Assembly: GCA_965228045.1 (NCBI GenBank)
Contig: OZ245789.1
Location: 2,728,001 to 2,792,000 of the forward strand
Origin: JANQEU01 sp965228045
GTDB lineage: Bacteria > Bacteroidota > Bacteroidia > Cytophagales > Cyclobacteriaceae
Direction of reading: 5' to 3'
DNA length: 64,000 nt
Positions 41,804 to 51,223 of the stretch are shown here, piece after piece. The notes beneath the pieces are model-generated. The model saw only the letters and a list, made by a program, of their open reading frames with translations. It had not been told where the DNA came from and searched no databases. A program made the position numbers and the translations under genes. How positions within the stretch are numbered: the first letter of the stretch is position 1; every line of letters starts with the position of its first letter.

Positions 41804-43799
41804 TTTCAAGGCTATTCAGTAAATCATCTTCCACTTCATTGGGTAATGTAACGATCAGGTTCGGGGATCTTTCCATTTCCCGTTTTATAGCGAATCCAGC
41901 TTCCTTGTTGCGGGCCCAGCTCCGGCGGGCAATACCATTGTTTACATCATAAAAAAGCATACTCTGCAGGTTCTTAAATGCCTGTTCACTTCCATCCAGC
42001 ACTATACCAAATCCACCATTTATCACCTCGCCCCAACCTACACCACCACCGTTGTGAATGGATACCCATGTCGCACCCCGGAAGCTATCTCCGATCACAT
42101 TGTGAATGGCCATGTCTGCTGTATACCTGCTTCCGTCATAAATATTACTTGTTTCCCTGTATGGCGAATCGGTGCCACTGACATCATGATGATCTCTGCC
42201 AAGGACTATCGGACCAATCTGACCATCCCGCACCGCTTCGTTAAATGCCTTTGCTATTTTTATTCGCCCTTCAGCGTCCGCATACAGTATTCTTGCCTGA
42301 GAACCTACCACTAGTTGATTAGACTGTGCATTTTGGATCCAGGTAATATTATCCTGCATTTGTTGCTGAATTTCAGCAGGTGAGGATTCTTTTATCTCTA
42401 ATAATACCTGTTCAGCGATATGATCTGTCTTTCTCAGATCATCGGGATTACCGGAAGTGCATACCCAACGAAATGGTCCAAATCCGTAATCAAAGCACAT
42501 AGGTCCCAGGATGTCCTGAACGTATGACGGGTATTTGAAGTCATCAGTGTCATCTATCATCACCTCAGCTCCCGCTCTGGACGCTTCAAGTAAAAATGCA
42601 TTACCATAATCAAAAAAATAAGTACCCCTCCCTGCATGCCTGTTTATGGCATCTGCATGTCTTATAAGAGATTTTCTCACGAGCTCCTGAAACTTTTTCG
42701 GGTCATTTTTAATCATCTCATTGGACTCTTCAAATGACATTCCTGCAGGATAATAACCTCCGGACCATGGGTTGTGCAAAGATGTCTGATCCGATCCGAC
42801 ATGAACAAAAATGTCATCCACATAAAACTTCTCCCATACATCTACAACGTTCCCGATAAATGCAAAAGACTTTACCTCTTTGTCTTTAATCGAATTTCGA
42901 ACTTTCGTACCAAGGTCATCAAGGTTATCCACCAATACATCTACCCACCCCTGCTCGTGTCTTTTCCTGGCTGCAGCAGGATTTATTTCGGCACAAACCG
43001 TAATGCAGCCTGCAATATTTCCAGCTTTTGGTTGAGCTCCACTCATTCCACCCAGGCCAGCTGTTAAAAAAACCTTACCCCCAGGAGAGTCATCCGCCGG
43101 TAGGATCTTTCGAAATGCATTCATTACGGTGATGGTGGTCCCATGGACAATTCCCTGTGGACCAATGTACATGAATGATCCGGCTGTCATCTGACCGTAT
43201 TGGGTTACACCCAATGCATTGAACCTCTCCCAGTCATCAGGCTTCGAATAATTCGGCACCATCATTCCATTGGTCACCACCACTCTGGGAGAAGAAGCGG
43301 ACGATGGGAATAAACCCATAGGGTGACCTGAATATAAATGTAAGGTCTGGTCATCTGTCATATTGGCCAGGTATTTCATGGTGATGAGATATTGTGCCCA
43401 GTTTTGGAAAACCGCACCGTTGCCTCCATATGTTATAAGCTCGTTGGGATGCTGGGCTACTTTGGGGTCCAGGTTATTCTGGATCATCAACATTATGGCT
43501 GCTGCCTGTTTCAATCTAGCGGGATACTCCTCTATATTTCTTGCATACATTGGGTAATCCGGCATGAATCTATACATGTAGATCCTTCCAAGATCATTCA
43601 ACTCTTTGTAAAATTCTTCAGCTAGTTCCGGGTGCCAGGACGCAGGAAAATATCGTAATGCATTTCGCACTGCCAACTTTTTTTCTCCGTTGGTCAAGAT
43701 ATCTTTTCTTACCGGAGCACTTGCAGAGGATCGGGGCATTTCCCTGGAAGGCGGTAACGATGAGGGAATTCCCTGAAGAATGGTTGCCTGAAAATCCAT
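41796..43799 (-). CDS. hutU: Urocanate hydratase
   Basis: Converts urocanate to imidazolone propionate with tightly bound NAD. About 667 aa, the longer form of the family (classic enzymes are about 555). NAD-binding TAGLGGMSGAQPKAGN and the active-site Cys region GPFRWVCTSGNPDDLRKTD are clear. The ATG at 43799 gives the usual DFQATILQGIPSSLPP start. An ATG at 43811 lies inside a perfect -7 element and so is probably upstream of the mRNA start. hutH is not in the window. Confidence 0.95.
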   Translation of the reverse strand: MDFQATILQGIPSSLPPSREMPRSSASAPVRKDILTNGEKKLAVRNALRYFPASWHPELAEEFYKELNDLGRIYMYRFMPDYPMYARNIEEYPARLKQAAAIMLMIQNNLDPKVAQHPNELITYGGNGAVFQNWAQYLITMKYLANMTDDQTLHLYSGHPMGLFPSSASSPRVVVTNGMMVPNYSKPDDWERFNALGVTQYGQMTAGSFMYIGPQGIVHGTTITVMNAFRKILPADDSPGGKVFLTAGLGGMSGAQPKAGNIAGCITVCAEINPAAARKRHEQGWVDVLVDNLDDLGTKVRNSIKDKEVKSFAFIGNVVDVWEKFYVDDIFVHVGSDQTSLHNPWSGGYYPAGMSFEESNEMIKNDPKKFQELVRKSLIRHADAINRHAGRGTYFFDYGNAFLLEASRAGAEVMIDDTDDFKYPSYVQDILGPMCFDYGFGPFRWVCTSGNPDDLRKTDHIAEQVLLEIKESSPAEIQQQMQDNITWIQNAQSNQLVVGSQARILYADAEGRIKIAKAFNEAVRDGQIGPIVLGRDHHDVSGTDSPYRETSNIYDGSRYTADMAIHNVIGDSFRGATWVSIHNGGGVGWGEVINGGFGIVLDGSEQAFKNLQSMLFYDVNNGIARRSWARNKEAGFAIKREMERSPNLIVTLPNEVEDDLLNSLENE

Positions 43800-43804
43800 A
43801 GAAC

Positions 43805-43812
43805 CAAACATA
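43805..43812 (-). promoter_or_regulatory. TATGTTTG -7 element of hutUIG
   Basis: Exact TAnnTTTG on the minus strand ending 5 bp before the ATG at 43799. A TTG (complement CAA at 43835-43837) lies 22 bp upstream. It overlaps the alternative ATG at 43811 and predicts a leaderless hut mRNA. Confidence 0.45.
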
Positions 43813-43856
43813 CGTAATTTGATCCTGAATCACTCAAGGCTCCTCTACCGGGTCTC

Positions 43857-45788
43857 CTATCCTTTATGATTATGATTTTTCAGCTTTCTCGGCAATCTTA
43901 CGGTACACAAGACACCTCCAGCGACATTTTTTAATAGCATCTCACCCCCATGTTCCTGAATCACATTATAACTTGTGGAAAGTCCCAATCCCGTGCCTTT
44001 ACCTGGTTCTTTGGTGGTGAAAAATGGATCAAAAACTTTATTTAATGTTTTGGAGGGAATAGGATCACCTGTATTATAAACCTGAATAACAAGATCCTCA
44101 CCTTTGGCAATGGAGGAAATTTTTATTTGTTTTTCCTCCGTACCAGCATAATCCGTAATAGCATGTATGGAGTTAGTCAGCACATTCAGCAGTACCTGGT
44201 GAATCTTTTCCGGGTAGCACTCAATCTCAATGTCAAAATCGACATCCTTCACTACCTTAACATCATCCGGAATATCATATTTAAGCATAGCAATAACATT
44301 GTCTATCAAATCCAGAATACCCACTTCCTGCGGCTGATTGTTACTTTTTCTGGAAAAGGACATAAGACTTTTCACAATTTTGGTGGCTTTTTCGACACCT
44401 GTCAATGAATTCTGAAAATGATAATCTACTTCTTCCAGATATTTCTTTTCAGAGGATACCTCTCCCATTTTCCTGAGTGTCTTCCTAAGTCCCATTATGC
44501 TCCCCTGAATGTAGTTTAGGGGATTATTGATTTCATGGGCGATGCCGGCCGCCAGAGTCCCCACAGTGGCCATCTTTTCTGAATGGACCAACTGGTCCTG
44601 CGTGTAACGAAGTTGATTGAGCAATGAATTGAGTTCTTCATTAACCTTAGATAAATTTTCCTGTTGAAGCAGTATTTCCTTCTTTTGTTGTTCCAATAAA
44701 CGATTGACCCTGGACTTTTGTCGTGAGTTGACCCACAGGAAAATAGCAAAACCAAAAATTAAGGAAAACCCAATGATCAATATGTTTCTCTGGAATGTAC
44801 GGTTTTCCGTTCTGGCTTTTTGAAGCTCAATTTCTTTGTCTTTTTGATCCAGCTCATACAAGATATCGTTGAGACTTATGTTTGCAAGGCTTCTCTCTTC
44901 GTAAAACTCCAGAAATAAGTTTTCATGCAGTTTAAATAAGTACAGTGCAGTATCAACGTCTCCAAGTAATTCGTAAGCCAGAGCAAGGTCTTTAATGTTT
45001 TGCTGAATTTTTCTGGAAATGTTTTTGGAATCTGCAAGCTTGTAAGCTTGCCCGTAATAATGAAGTGCACTGTCCGGTCTGTCCGTCTTTCGGTAGATAT
45101 CCCCGATGTTATTAAGGCCGTCAATCCTTTCGTAGATATCCACTTCATAGTTTGCAAGAAACTCACGATAGTAAGACATTGCTCTGTCATACATTCCGAT
45201 ATCCTCATATATGCTACCAAATCCCTCCGTGATGATTTTGCTTAACTCAACATTTCTAATAATTTGATTAATACTATCTGCCTTGTAATAATATTCCAAT
45301 GCAGTCTTGGGTTCTCTCCTTCTTTCATAAACATAGCCCAAGGTGTGCAGGCCTCTGGCCAAGCCCAGGACATCACCATTAAAACTATTAAGATCAATGG
45401 CGGTGATTGCATGATCCTGTCCAAGATCATATGACAGAGCATCGGCGTAGCTTCTTGCCAGCCAGATGTTTACATTCGTAATCTCTTCCAGGTTACCCAA
45501 TCTTTGATAAATAGCCAGCCCATCCAAATAGTATTTAGTTCCCTGTTGAAAATTTCCTCCTTTCTCCAGGATTTTACCGATATGTATGAAAATATCTGCC
45601 TGAAGCCGTGCAAGCTGAGAATCATCAGCTTCCTGACTTGCTAACTTTGCATAATACAGAGAAGAGTCAGGAAAGGACTCCTCAAACTTCAAAGAAATGG
45701 AGAATAAAGAATCAGCCTGGTGTGCAAATAAGTTTGGGACACTGAAAAAAGTATAGATCAGTAAAAATAAAATTGGTGCTTTCTGCAT
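43857..45788 (-). CDS. Hybrid-free sensor histidine kinase with TPR sensor region
   Basis: 643 aa: Sec signal (1-22), about seven TPR units (35-300), one TM (NILIIGFSLIFGFAIFLWV, ~335-353), coiled coil (355-400), HisKA with phospho-acceptor His418 in GTLAAGIAHEINNPLNYIQG, and a HATPase_c domain ending GKGTGLGLSTSYNVIQEHGG. The periplasmic TPR array replaces a classical ligand-binding sensor, as in many Bacteroidota kinases. No response regulator is adjacent. It ends 45 bp before the hut promoter on the same strand, but the hut genes have their own -7 element. Confidence 0.92.
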   Translation of the reverse strand: MQKAPILFLLIYTFFSVPNLFAHQADSLFSISLKFEESFPDSSLYYAKLASQEADDSQLARLQADIFIHIGKILEKGGNFQQGTKYYLDGLAIYQRLGNLEEITNVNIWLARSYADALSYDLGQDHAITAIDLNSFNGDVLGLARGLHTLGYVYERRREPKTALEYYYKADSINQIIRNVELSKIITEGFGSIYEDIGMYDRAMSYYREFLANYEVDIYERIDGLNNIGDIYRKTDRPDSALHYYGQAYKLADSKNISRKIQQNIKDLALAYELLGDVDTALYLFKLHENLFLEFYEERSLANISLNDILYELDQKDKEIELQKARTENRTFQRNILIIGFSLIFGFAIFLWVNSRQKSRVNRLLEQQKKEILLQQENLSKVNEELNSLLNQLRYTQDQLVHSEKMATVGTLAAGIAHEINNPLNYIQGSIMGLRKTLRKMGEVSSEKKYLEEVDYHFQNSLTGVEKATKIVKSLMSFSRKSNNQPQEVGILDLIDNVIAMLKYDIPDDVKVVKDVDFDIEIECYPEKIHQVLLNVLTNSIHAITDYAGTEEKQIKISSIAKGEDLVIQVYNTGDPIPSKTLNKVFDPFFTTKEPGKGTGLGLSTSYNVIQEHGGEMLLKNVAGGVLCTVRLPRKLKNHNHKG

Positions 45789-45906
45789 TCGTCTGGCCAG
45801 GAGACTGTTACAAAATTGATATGAGAATGTTTTCCGAAAATTATCAGGAATTCAACATTCATTTAACAAAGGAAAGTAATAAAATAATATTGAAATATCT
45901 GTTTGC

Positions 45907-45914
45907 TACATTTG
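45907..45914 (+). promoter_or_regulatory. TACATTTG -7 element of the methyltransferase gene
   Basis: Exact TAnnTTTG 27 bp before the ATG at 45942. A TTG is present at 45890-45892 but the spacing (14 bp) is short. Confidence 0.4.
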
Positions 45915-45941
45915 CGACCTTCTACATCAGCTACCTGATTA

Positions 45942-46604
45942 ATGGCTCATCTTCTTAAGAGTATTTTCGGTACATCCGCCAACGAAGAATCCCTGGGGAA
46001 CAGATTCAGGCAAGGTCGTATGGTATTCTTCAATGAACTGATCAGTGATCTTCCACGACCGCTGAAAATTCTGGATGTTGGGGGAAGTCAGACTTTTTGG
46101 GTGAATGCAGGATATCATACACAAGCTGATGTCGAAATTACGATCCTTAATCTGGAGAAATCCTCAACAGATTATGAGCACTTTAAATCAGTGGCAGGTG
46201 ATGCAACGAACTTGTCACAATTCACTGAAAATGAATTTGATATCGCATTTTCAAACTCTGTAATTGAACACCTTCATACCTGGGAAAACCAGATAAAAAT
46301 GGCGTCGGAAATTTGTCGTGTGGGTAAGAAACACTTTGTTCAAACACCTAATAAGTATTTCATTATCGAACCCCATTACCTGTTGCCATTTTTTCAGTTT
46401 TTACCAAAAAACCTTCAATATATTATACTGACAAAGACACCTCTCAGTAGGATGCACAGGTGGCACCATGACCTTGCCAGGAGATACGTAGACGAAATAC
46501 TATTGATCTCAAAAGATCAAATGAAGAAACTTTTTCCCCAGAGCAAACTGTGGAGTGAAAAAATCATCGGTACCAGTAAATCATTTGTGGCGCATAATTT
46601 TTAA
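45942..46604 (+). CDS. Class I SAM-dependent methyltransferase (type 11)
   Basis: 220 aa. Motif I is LKILDVGGSQTFWVNAGY (the usual DxGxGxG is relaxed to DVGGSQT), the acidic loop is ITILNLEKSS, and the post-motif FDIAFSNSVIEHLHTWENQI is typical. The C-terminal half (QTPNKYFIIEPHYLLPFFQF) resembles methyltransferases near glycan or lipid genes. Substrate unknown. Its last 4 bp overlap the convergent GH1 gene. Confidence 0.85.
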   Translation: MAHLLKSIFGTSANEESLGNRFRQGRMVFFNELISDLPRPLKILDVGGSQTFWVNAGYHTQADVEITILNLEKSSTDYEHFKSVAGDATNLSQFTENEFDIAFSNSVIEHLHTWENQIKMASEICRVGKKHFVQTPNKYFIIEPHYLLPFFQFLPKNLQYIILTKTPLSRMHRWHHDLARRYVDEILLISKDQMKKLFPQSKLWSEKIIGTSKSFVAHNF

Positions 46605-47902
46605 ACGGAGACTTTATCATCCTTAAGCCAATCCCATTTGAATTGTCTTTCTCTACAGACTCTGGCATAGACACTTCCACTTTTTCTTAGGGTCCTGGTC
46701 TGAGTTTCGAAATCGTTTTCAAAAAGGCCAAACCGGGCCTTCTCCCCCTCTACCCACTCCCAATTGTCCATCAGCGTCCAGTGATAATACCGCTCAATGG
46801 AAATACCATCATGATAAAGTGTAATTAATTCCCGCAAATGATCATAGATGAACCGACTACGGTTGACATCCTTGTGGTCACAAATTCCGTTCTCTGTGAT
46901 ATAAATTGGTATCTTGTATTTGGAAAAAACTTTTCTGCATATTCGACCAATGCCTTCCGGATATATTTCCCATCCCAGGTCATTTCTGTGCAAGTCTTCA
47001 TGAGTATTCCGATTCCCAAAGAAACTCATGGGATTCCAATTCCCTTTTACAAAATCCCGGGTGTAGTAGTTTATGCCTATAAAATCAGCATAATGAGTAT
47101 CGGATGGAACCTGAACCGAACGATTAATCAAGGGTAATCTGAACCTTCCGGTAGTCATGGCTTCAAGAAAAATGGATTGAAATAAGAATTCCTGGAGTCT
47201 GGCTCCTATATGGCTTATCCATCTGCTATCTACGGGATCAAAGACCCTTAAGTGATGCGCCACTCCTACTTTTGCTCCTTTAAGTTTTGAATGGATCAGG
47301 TCATATGCCCTTATATGCGCCAGACACAGGTTACTTGCTCCTTTTAGAAATCCCCTGATATCACCCTTCTTACCAGGGGGCCATATCCCATCAAAATATC
47401 CAAAAAACAGATATACATTCGGTTCATTTATGGTTATCCAATCGGTTACCCTATCCCCTAATTGCTGCACTACATTTTCAACATATCTAAGAAAACAATT
47501 AACCGCGTCAGGATGAGTCCAACCTCCATTTTGTTCAAACCACATTGGATTGGAAAAATGCCAAAGTGTAACTAGTGGTCGAACATTACTTTTAGCAAGC
47601 AGATCCAGTTCTCTTGCATACAAATTCAGGGCTTCATAGTCAAATTTTCCTTTTGACGGTTCGATTCTGGCCCAATCAAGTCCTAGTCGATAAGTATCAC
47701 AATTAAGTTGCCCTAAAAGATTTACATCATCCTCTATTCTGTTCAGATGATCACATGCCCTTTTGCAATGAGAGCCATCCATGATCTTTCCCCGTTCAGA
47801 CCAATCATACCAATTGCTGTTGACCCTCCCACCTTCAATATGAGTAGCTGCAGTGGCTGTTCCCATTAGCAATTCGCGAGGCAACTTAAGGTCCTGATTC
47901 AT
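46601..47902 (-). CDS. Glycoside hydrolase family 1 (beta-glucosidase-like)
   Basis: 433 aa (beta/alpha)8 retaining glycosidase. The acid/base Glu is in VTDWITINEPNVYLFFGY (~residue 165) and the nucleophile Glu in IPIYITENGICDH (~340). YHWTLMDNWEWVEGEKARFG is the conserved C-terminal aglycone-site block. No signal peptide, so it is probably cytoplasmic, acting on imported beta-glycosides. It is divergent from the GH95 gene, 38 bp away. Confidence 0.92.
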   Translation of the reverse strand: MNQDLKLPRELLMGTATAATHIEGGRVNSNWYDWSERGKIMDGSHCKRACDHLNRIEDDVNLLGQLNCDTYRLGLDWARIEPSKGKFDYEALNLYARELDLLAKSNVRPLVTLWHFSNPMWFEQNGGWTHPDAVNCFLRYVENVVQQLGDRVTDWITINEPNVYLFFGYFDGIWPPGKKGDIRGFLKGASNLCLAHIRAYDLIHSKLKGAKVGVAHHLRVFDPVDSRWISHIGARLQEFLFQSIFLEAMTTGRFRLPLINRSVQVPSDTHYADFIGINYYTRDFVKGNWNPMSFFGNRNTHEDLHRNDLGWEIYPEGIGRICRKVFSKYKIPIYITENGICDHKDVNRSRFIYDHLRELITLYHDGISIERYYHWTLMDNWEWVEGEKARFGLFENDFETQTRTLRKSGSVYARVCRERQFKWDWLKDDKVSV

Positions 47903-47940
47903 GGAAATGTTATATTATAATTCCCAACACTCCTTATCTT

Positions 47941-50307
47941 ATGGCAAAATTCCAACTGATGAAAGTTTCTCATTTACAATTTACATTTCTTTTTCTTCTC
48001 GTTTTAGTTGCCGATTGTGATAACGCCTTAACACCAGAAAATGTAAAGCGTGATGTTTTATGGTACAATCAACCAGCCAGTAAGTGGATAGAAGCGTTAC
48101 CGGTGGGAAATGGACGCATTGGAGCAATGGTTTATGGAGTTCCCAATAATGAGAACATCCAACTGAATGACGATTCGTTATGGCCGGCAGAAATGAATTG
48201 GTCTGAACCGGATGGAACCCCGAAGGACCTGAAAAAAATCAGAGAATTATTATTTGATGGAAGGAATGCCGAAGCCGATGCGCTTTTTGTTGAAAAATTT
48301 TCAAATAAAGGAGTTTCCAGGTCTCACCAAACCCTGGGTAATCTAATGATAAACCTGGAAGATAGGGATTCGACAGACTATTATCGGGAGCTGGACCTGT
48401 CAACAGGAATTGTGACCGTAAAATACGGAGGTCAGGGAAATGAGACTACTGAGCGAGTTTTTGCGTCAAGCCCTCATAGAACCATCGTCATTGACTATCA
48501 ATCAGAAAAGCCTATGAGCGGGTCCATTACCTTAAGCAGGCCATTGGACGAGGGCGTACCTACAGTAACAATTTCAACAACCGAAGAAGGCACCCTGAAA
48601 ATGTCTGGCATTGTAACGCAACGAGGGGGTTATTTCAGGTCCGAACCCACACCCATTCTGGACGGTGTGGCTTTTGAAAGTATGGTAAAAGTGGTTAATG
48701 ACAATGGCAGCGTTATGACTTCCGATTCGAGTCTGATTCTGGATAGTGTCAATAGGTTTACATTGTACTTCGTAACAAACACATCTTATTACCAGGAAGA
48801 CTATAAGGCTCAAAACACTAAAGATCTTAGGACCATCCTCCAATTGGATTTTGATGAGATTGTTTCCAGACATGTAGAGGATCACCAGAAGTATTACAAT
48901 CGAATGGAGTTTCAGTTAGAATCCAATGACCTGAGTCATCTTCCTATTGATAAAAGAATCGAACGGGTAAAGAATGGTGCCGATGACCTGGGTTTGCAGG
49001 AACTTCTCTTTCAATACGGGCGATACTTGCTTATCTCGAGCAGTCGTCCGGGAACAAATCCAGCTAATCTTCAGGGACTATGGAACAATCACATAGAAGC
49101 ACCATGGAACGCTGATTATCATCTGAATATCAATCTTCAGATGAATTACTGGCCAGCGAATGTTACAAATCTTGCTGAATTAAACACACCACTATTTGAC
49201 TATATCGACAGACTTCTTGTTAATGGACAAAAGGTGGCCATGAATAATTATGGATGCAGGGGTTCGTTTGTTCCTCATGCTACGGACTTATGGGCTCCTG
49301 CATGGCTAAGGGCCCCTACGGCGTATTGGGGGTGTTCCATCGGTGCAGGGGGTTGGCTGATGCAGCATTATTGGCAACATTTCAAATTCACTGCAGACAC
49401 CACATTTTTGGAGCATCGAGCCATGCCGGCTCTTAGGCAGGTTGCTCAGTTTTATAGTGACTGGATCATTGAAGATCCCAGGGACGGAAGTCTGATTTCC
49501 GCCCCTTCAACATCTCCGGAAAACCAGTTTATCATGGATAATGGCGATACTGTTGCAACTTGCCTGGGTAGTGCAATGGATCAGCAGATCATAGCGGAAG
49601 TCTTTGACAATTACCTTGAAGCATGTGATATCCTGAATGTTAAAGACGAACTGTTTGAAAGGATTTCGGCCCAGAGACCCAGATTGCGGGAAGGATTTGT
49701 TATTGATGACGATGGTCGTGTTCTTGAGTGGGACAGATCATACAGGGAATTCGAACCCGGACATCGACATATGTCACATTTATATGGTTTTCATCCTGGT
49801 GTAAGCGTTTCCAGAAAGAACACTCCAGAATTGTTTGATGCGGTGGCGAAAACACTGGATTTTCGACTCGCCAATGGTGGCGCCGGAACAGGTTGGAGTC
49901 GGGCTTGTTTGATAAATTTTAGTGCGAGGTTACTCGATGGTCAGGATAGTTATGAGCACATTCAACTATTCATCCAAAAATCGACTCTTAACAATCTATT
50001 TTGCAGTCATCCTCCTTTCCAAATAGATGGTAATTTTGGATTTACGGCCGGTATTGCTGAAATGCTGGTACAGTCCCATGAAGGTATGATCCGAATTCTT
50101 CCCGCACTACCAGATAAATGGAAGACCGGAAAAGTTCGTGGATTAAAAGTTCGCGGTGGTCATTCCATAGACATTTCATGGAAGGACGGAGTCCTTGAAG
50201 AAGCCATTATCGATCCTCAATTTGATGAGGAAATTGAGGTGGTTTACGGTGAAGTTGCCAGTAAATTGACTTTGAAAAGTGATATATTGACCAATTTCAC
50301 TCCTTGA
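47941..50307 (+). CDS. Glycoside hydrolase family 95 (alpha-L-fucosidase/galactosidase), lipoprotein
   Basis: 788 aa. The SPII signal ends at LLVLVADC (Cys about 26). The N-terminal beta-domain begins LWYNQPASKWIEALPVGNGR and contains NENIQLNDDSLWP. The (alpha/alpha)6 barrel includes PANLQGLWNNHIEAPWNADY, NINLQMNYWPANVTN and the C-terminal GHRHMSHLYGFHPG. These are standard GH95 marks; the inverting enzymes remove alpha-1,2-fucose or alpha-galactose from xyloglucan, mucin-type or algal glycans. With the GH1 gene it forms a two-gene sugar-release locus without SusC/SusD. Confidence 0.93.
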   Translation: MAKFQLMKVSHLQFTFLFLLVLVADCDNALTPENVKRDVLWYNQPASKWIEALPVGNGRIGAMVYGVPNNENIQLNDDSLWPAEMNWSEPDGTPKDLKKIRELLFDGRNAEADALFVEKFSNKGVSRSHQTLGNLMINLEDRDSTDYYRELDLSTGIVTVKYGGQGNETTERVFASSPHRTIVIDYQSEKPMSGSITLSRPLDEGVPTVTISTTEEGTLKMSGIVTQRGGYFRSEPTPILDGVAFESMVKVVNDNGSVMTSDSSLILDSVNRFTLYFVTNTSYYQEDYKAQNTKDLRTILQLDFDEIVSRHVEDHQKYYNRMEFQLESNDLSHLPIDKRIERVKNGADDLGLQELLFQYGRYLLISSSRPGTNPANLQGLWNNHIEAPWNADYHLNINLQMNYWPANVTNLAELNTPLFDYIDRLLVNGQKVAMNNYGCRGSFVPHATDLWAPAWLRAPTAYWGCSIGAGGWLMQHYWQHFKFTADTTFLEHRAMPALRQVAQFYSDWIIEDPRDGSLISAPSTSPENQFIMDNGDTVATCLGSAMDQQIIAEVFDNYLEACDILNVKDELFERISAQRPRLREGFVIDDDGRVLEWDRSYREFEPGHRHMSHLYGFHPGVSVSRKNTPELFDAVAKTLDFRLANGGAGTGWSRACLINFSARLLDGQDSYEHIQLFIQKSTLNNLFCSHPPFQIDGNFGFTAGIAEMLVQSHEGMIRILPALPDKWKTGKVRGLKVRGGHSIDISWKDGVLEEAIIDPQFDEEIEVVYGEVASKLTLKSDILTNFTP

Positions 50308-50391
50308 AAATTAATACGCTGATTATTAATAGGTTAGAAAATTTCAGTTAAATGATAAATTTAAATTTTTCGGGAAAGTAACCCATTTAGG

Positions 50392-50427
50392 ATTCCCATT
50401 CACTCCATAAATATTCCTATTCACTCC
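50392..50427. repeat. Direct repeat, 15 bp, period 21 bp
   Basis: ATTCCCATTCACTCC (50392-50406) and ATTCCTATTCACTCC (50413-50427) differ at one base and start 21 bp apart, i.e. two helical turns. They lie 55-90 bp upstream of the small gene at 50482. LytTR-type regulators bind repeats with this spacing, so a tandem regulator site is a reasonable inference; the base pattern is not a clear LytTR consensus. Confidence 0.45.
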
Positions 50428-50481
50428 CGGTTTGCACACTTTTATTCGCGCGCGTACGTAATATTGTTATACGCTCATATC

Positions 50482-50607
50482 ATGAAAAGTAAAGTGAACA
50501 ATAGAGAATTTATGTTGAGAGATCTTATCCTGATGATGTTTGAAAGTCTCTGGAAATTTCTGGAGAAACGTGAAAAGAGATTCAATTTTCACGCACATCT
50601 GAACTGA
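50482..50607 (+). CDS. Small ORF, 41 aa, unknown
   Basis: Lies in a 487-bp stretch otherwise free of genes. It starts with ATG at 50482 and ends with TGA at 50605-50607. The peptide has a basic start (KSKVNNREF), an amphipathic middle LRDLILMMFESLWKFLEK and a basic end with FNFHAHLN. A phased direct repeat upstream and a weak hairpin downstream (50639-50660) frame it as a transcription unit. No family recognised; it could also be a leader or regulatory RNA. Confidence 0.4.
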   Translation: MKSKVNNREFMLRDLILMMFESLWKFLEKREKRFNFHAHLN

Positions 50608-50739
50608 TTCTTGTCTTAAAGGGATGGATCTATGATGCGGTGGTTCTACTCTGAACCATCTCAGATTGTTTTGATTTGGTCAAGTCGAAGCACAGTTACA
50701 TTTACCCTGTATTTTACTAAAGCACTTTTCTAACCACAT

Positions 50740-50771
50740 AAAAAAAGCCATTCACCTGACAGTAAATGGCT
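50740..50771 (-). terminator. Terminator of the infC-rpmI-rplT unit
   Basis: On the minus strand AGCCATT / AATGGCT with a 12-nt loop and at least six T following; 24 bp after the rplT stop. Confidence 0.88.
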
Positions 50772-50794
50772 AAAGTCCTAAACTTACTTTTTAA

Positions 50795-51139
50795 TTACTT
50801 TTTTACTTTTTCGATTATCGCCTTGAAGGCTTCAGGATTGTTCATCGCAAGGTCTGCCAAAACTTTCCTATTGATGTCAATGTTGCTTTCCTTTAGCAAA
50901 CCCATAAATTTGGAATAGCTAAGGTCGTACTCTCTTACACCTGCATTGATTCTTTGAATCCATAATGCACGGAATTCTCTTTTCTTAGCTTTTCTATCTC
51001 GGTATGCATAGGTCCATCCTTTCTCGATGGCATTTTTGGACACCGTCCAAACATTCTTTCTTCGTCCAAAATAACCCTTGGCGTTTTTCATCATTTTCTT
51101 ACGCCGGGCTCTGGAAGCTACATGATTTACTGATCTCAT
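50795..51139 (-). CDS. rplT: 50S ribosomal protein L20 (bL20)
   Basis: 114-aa rRNA-binding assembly protein: very basic N-terminus RSVNHVASRARRKKMMKNAK, GRRKNVWTVSKNAIEKGW and YDLSYSKFMGLLKES are diagnostic. Third gene of the infC-rpmI-rplT unit, 84 bp after rpmI. In E. coli and Bacillus this operon is autoregulated (by L20 or a leader); I could not identify the corresponding element here. Confidence 0.98.
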   Translation of the reverse strand: MRSVNHVASRARRKKMMKNAKGYFGRRKNVWTVSKNAIEKGWTYAYRDRKAKKREFRALWIQRINAGVREYDLSYSKFMGLLKESNIDINRKVLADLAMNNPEAFKAIIEKVKK

Positions 51140-51223
51140 TTTTTAAATACTGTTTTTGAAAATTGGCGATTCGAGTGTATCGAAATCCTTATTACCAACC
51201 TCCGGGTTTAACAATTGAACCAA

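Noticed and set aside
50639..50660. GGTGGTTC/GAACCATC hairpin considered as a terminator of the small ORF
   Set aside because: One mismatch and only a scattered T-rich tail; mentioned as weak context, not listed as a feature.
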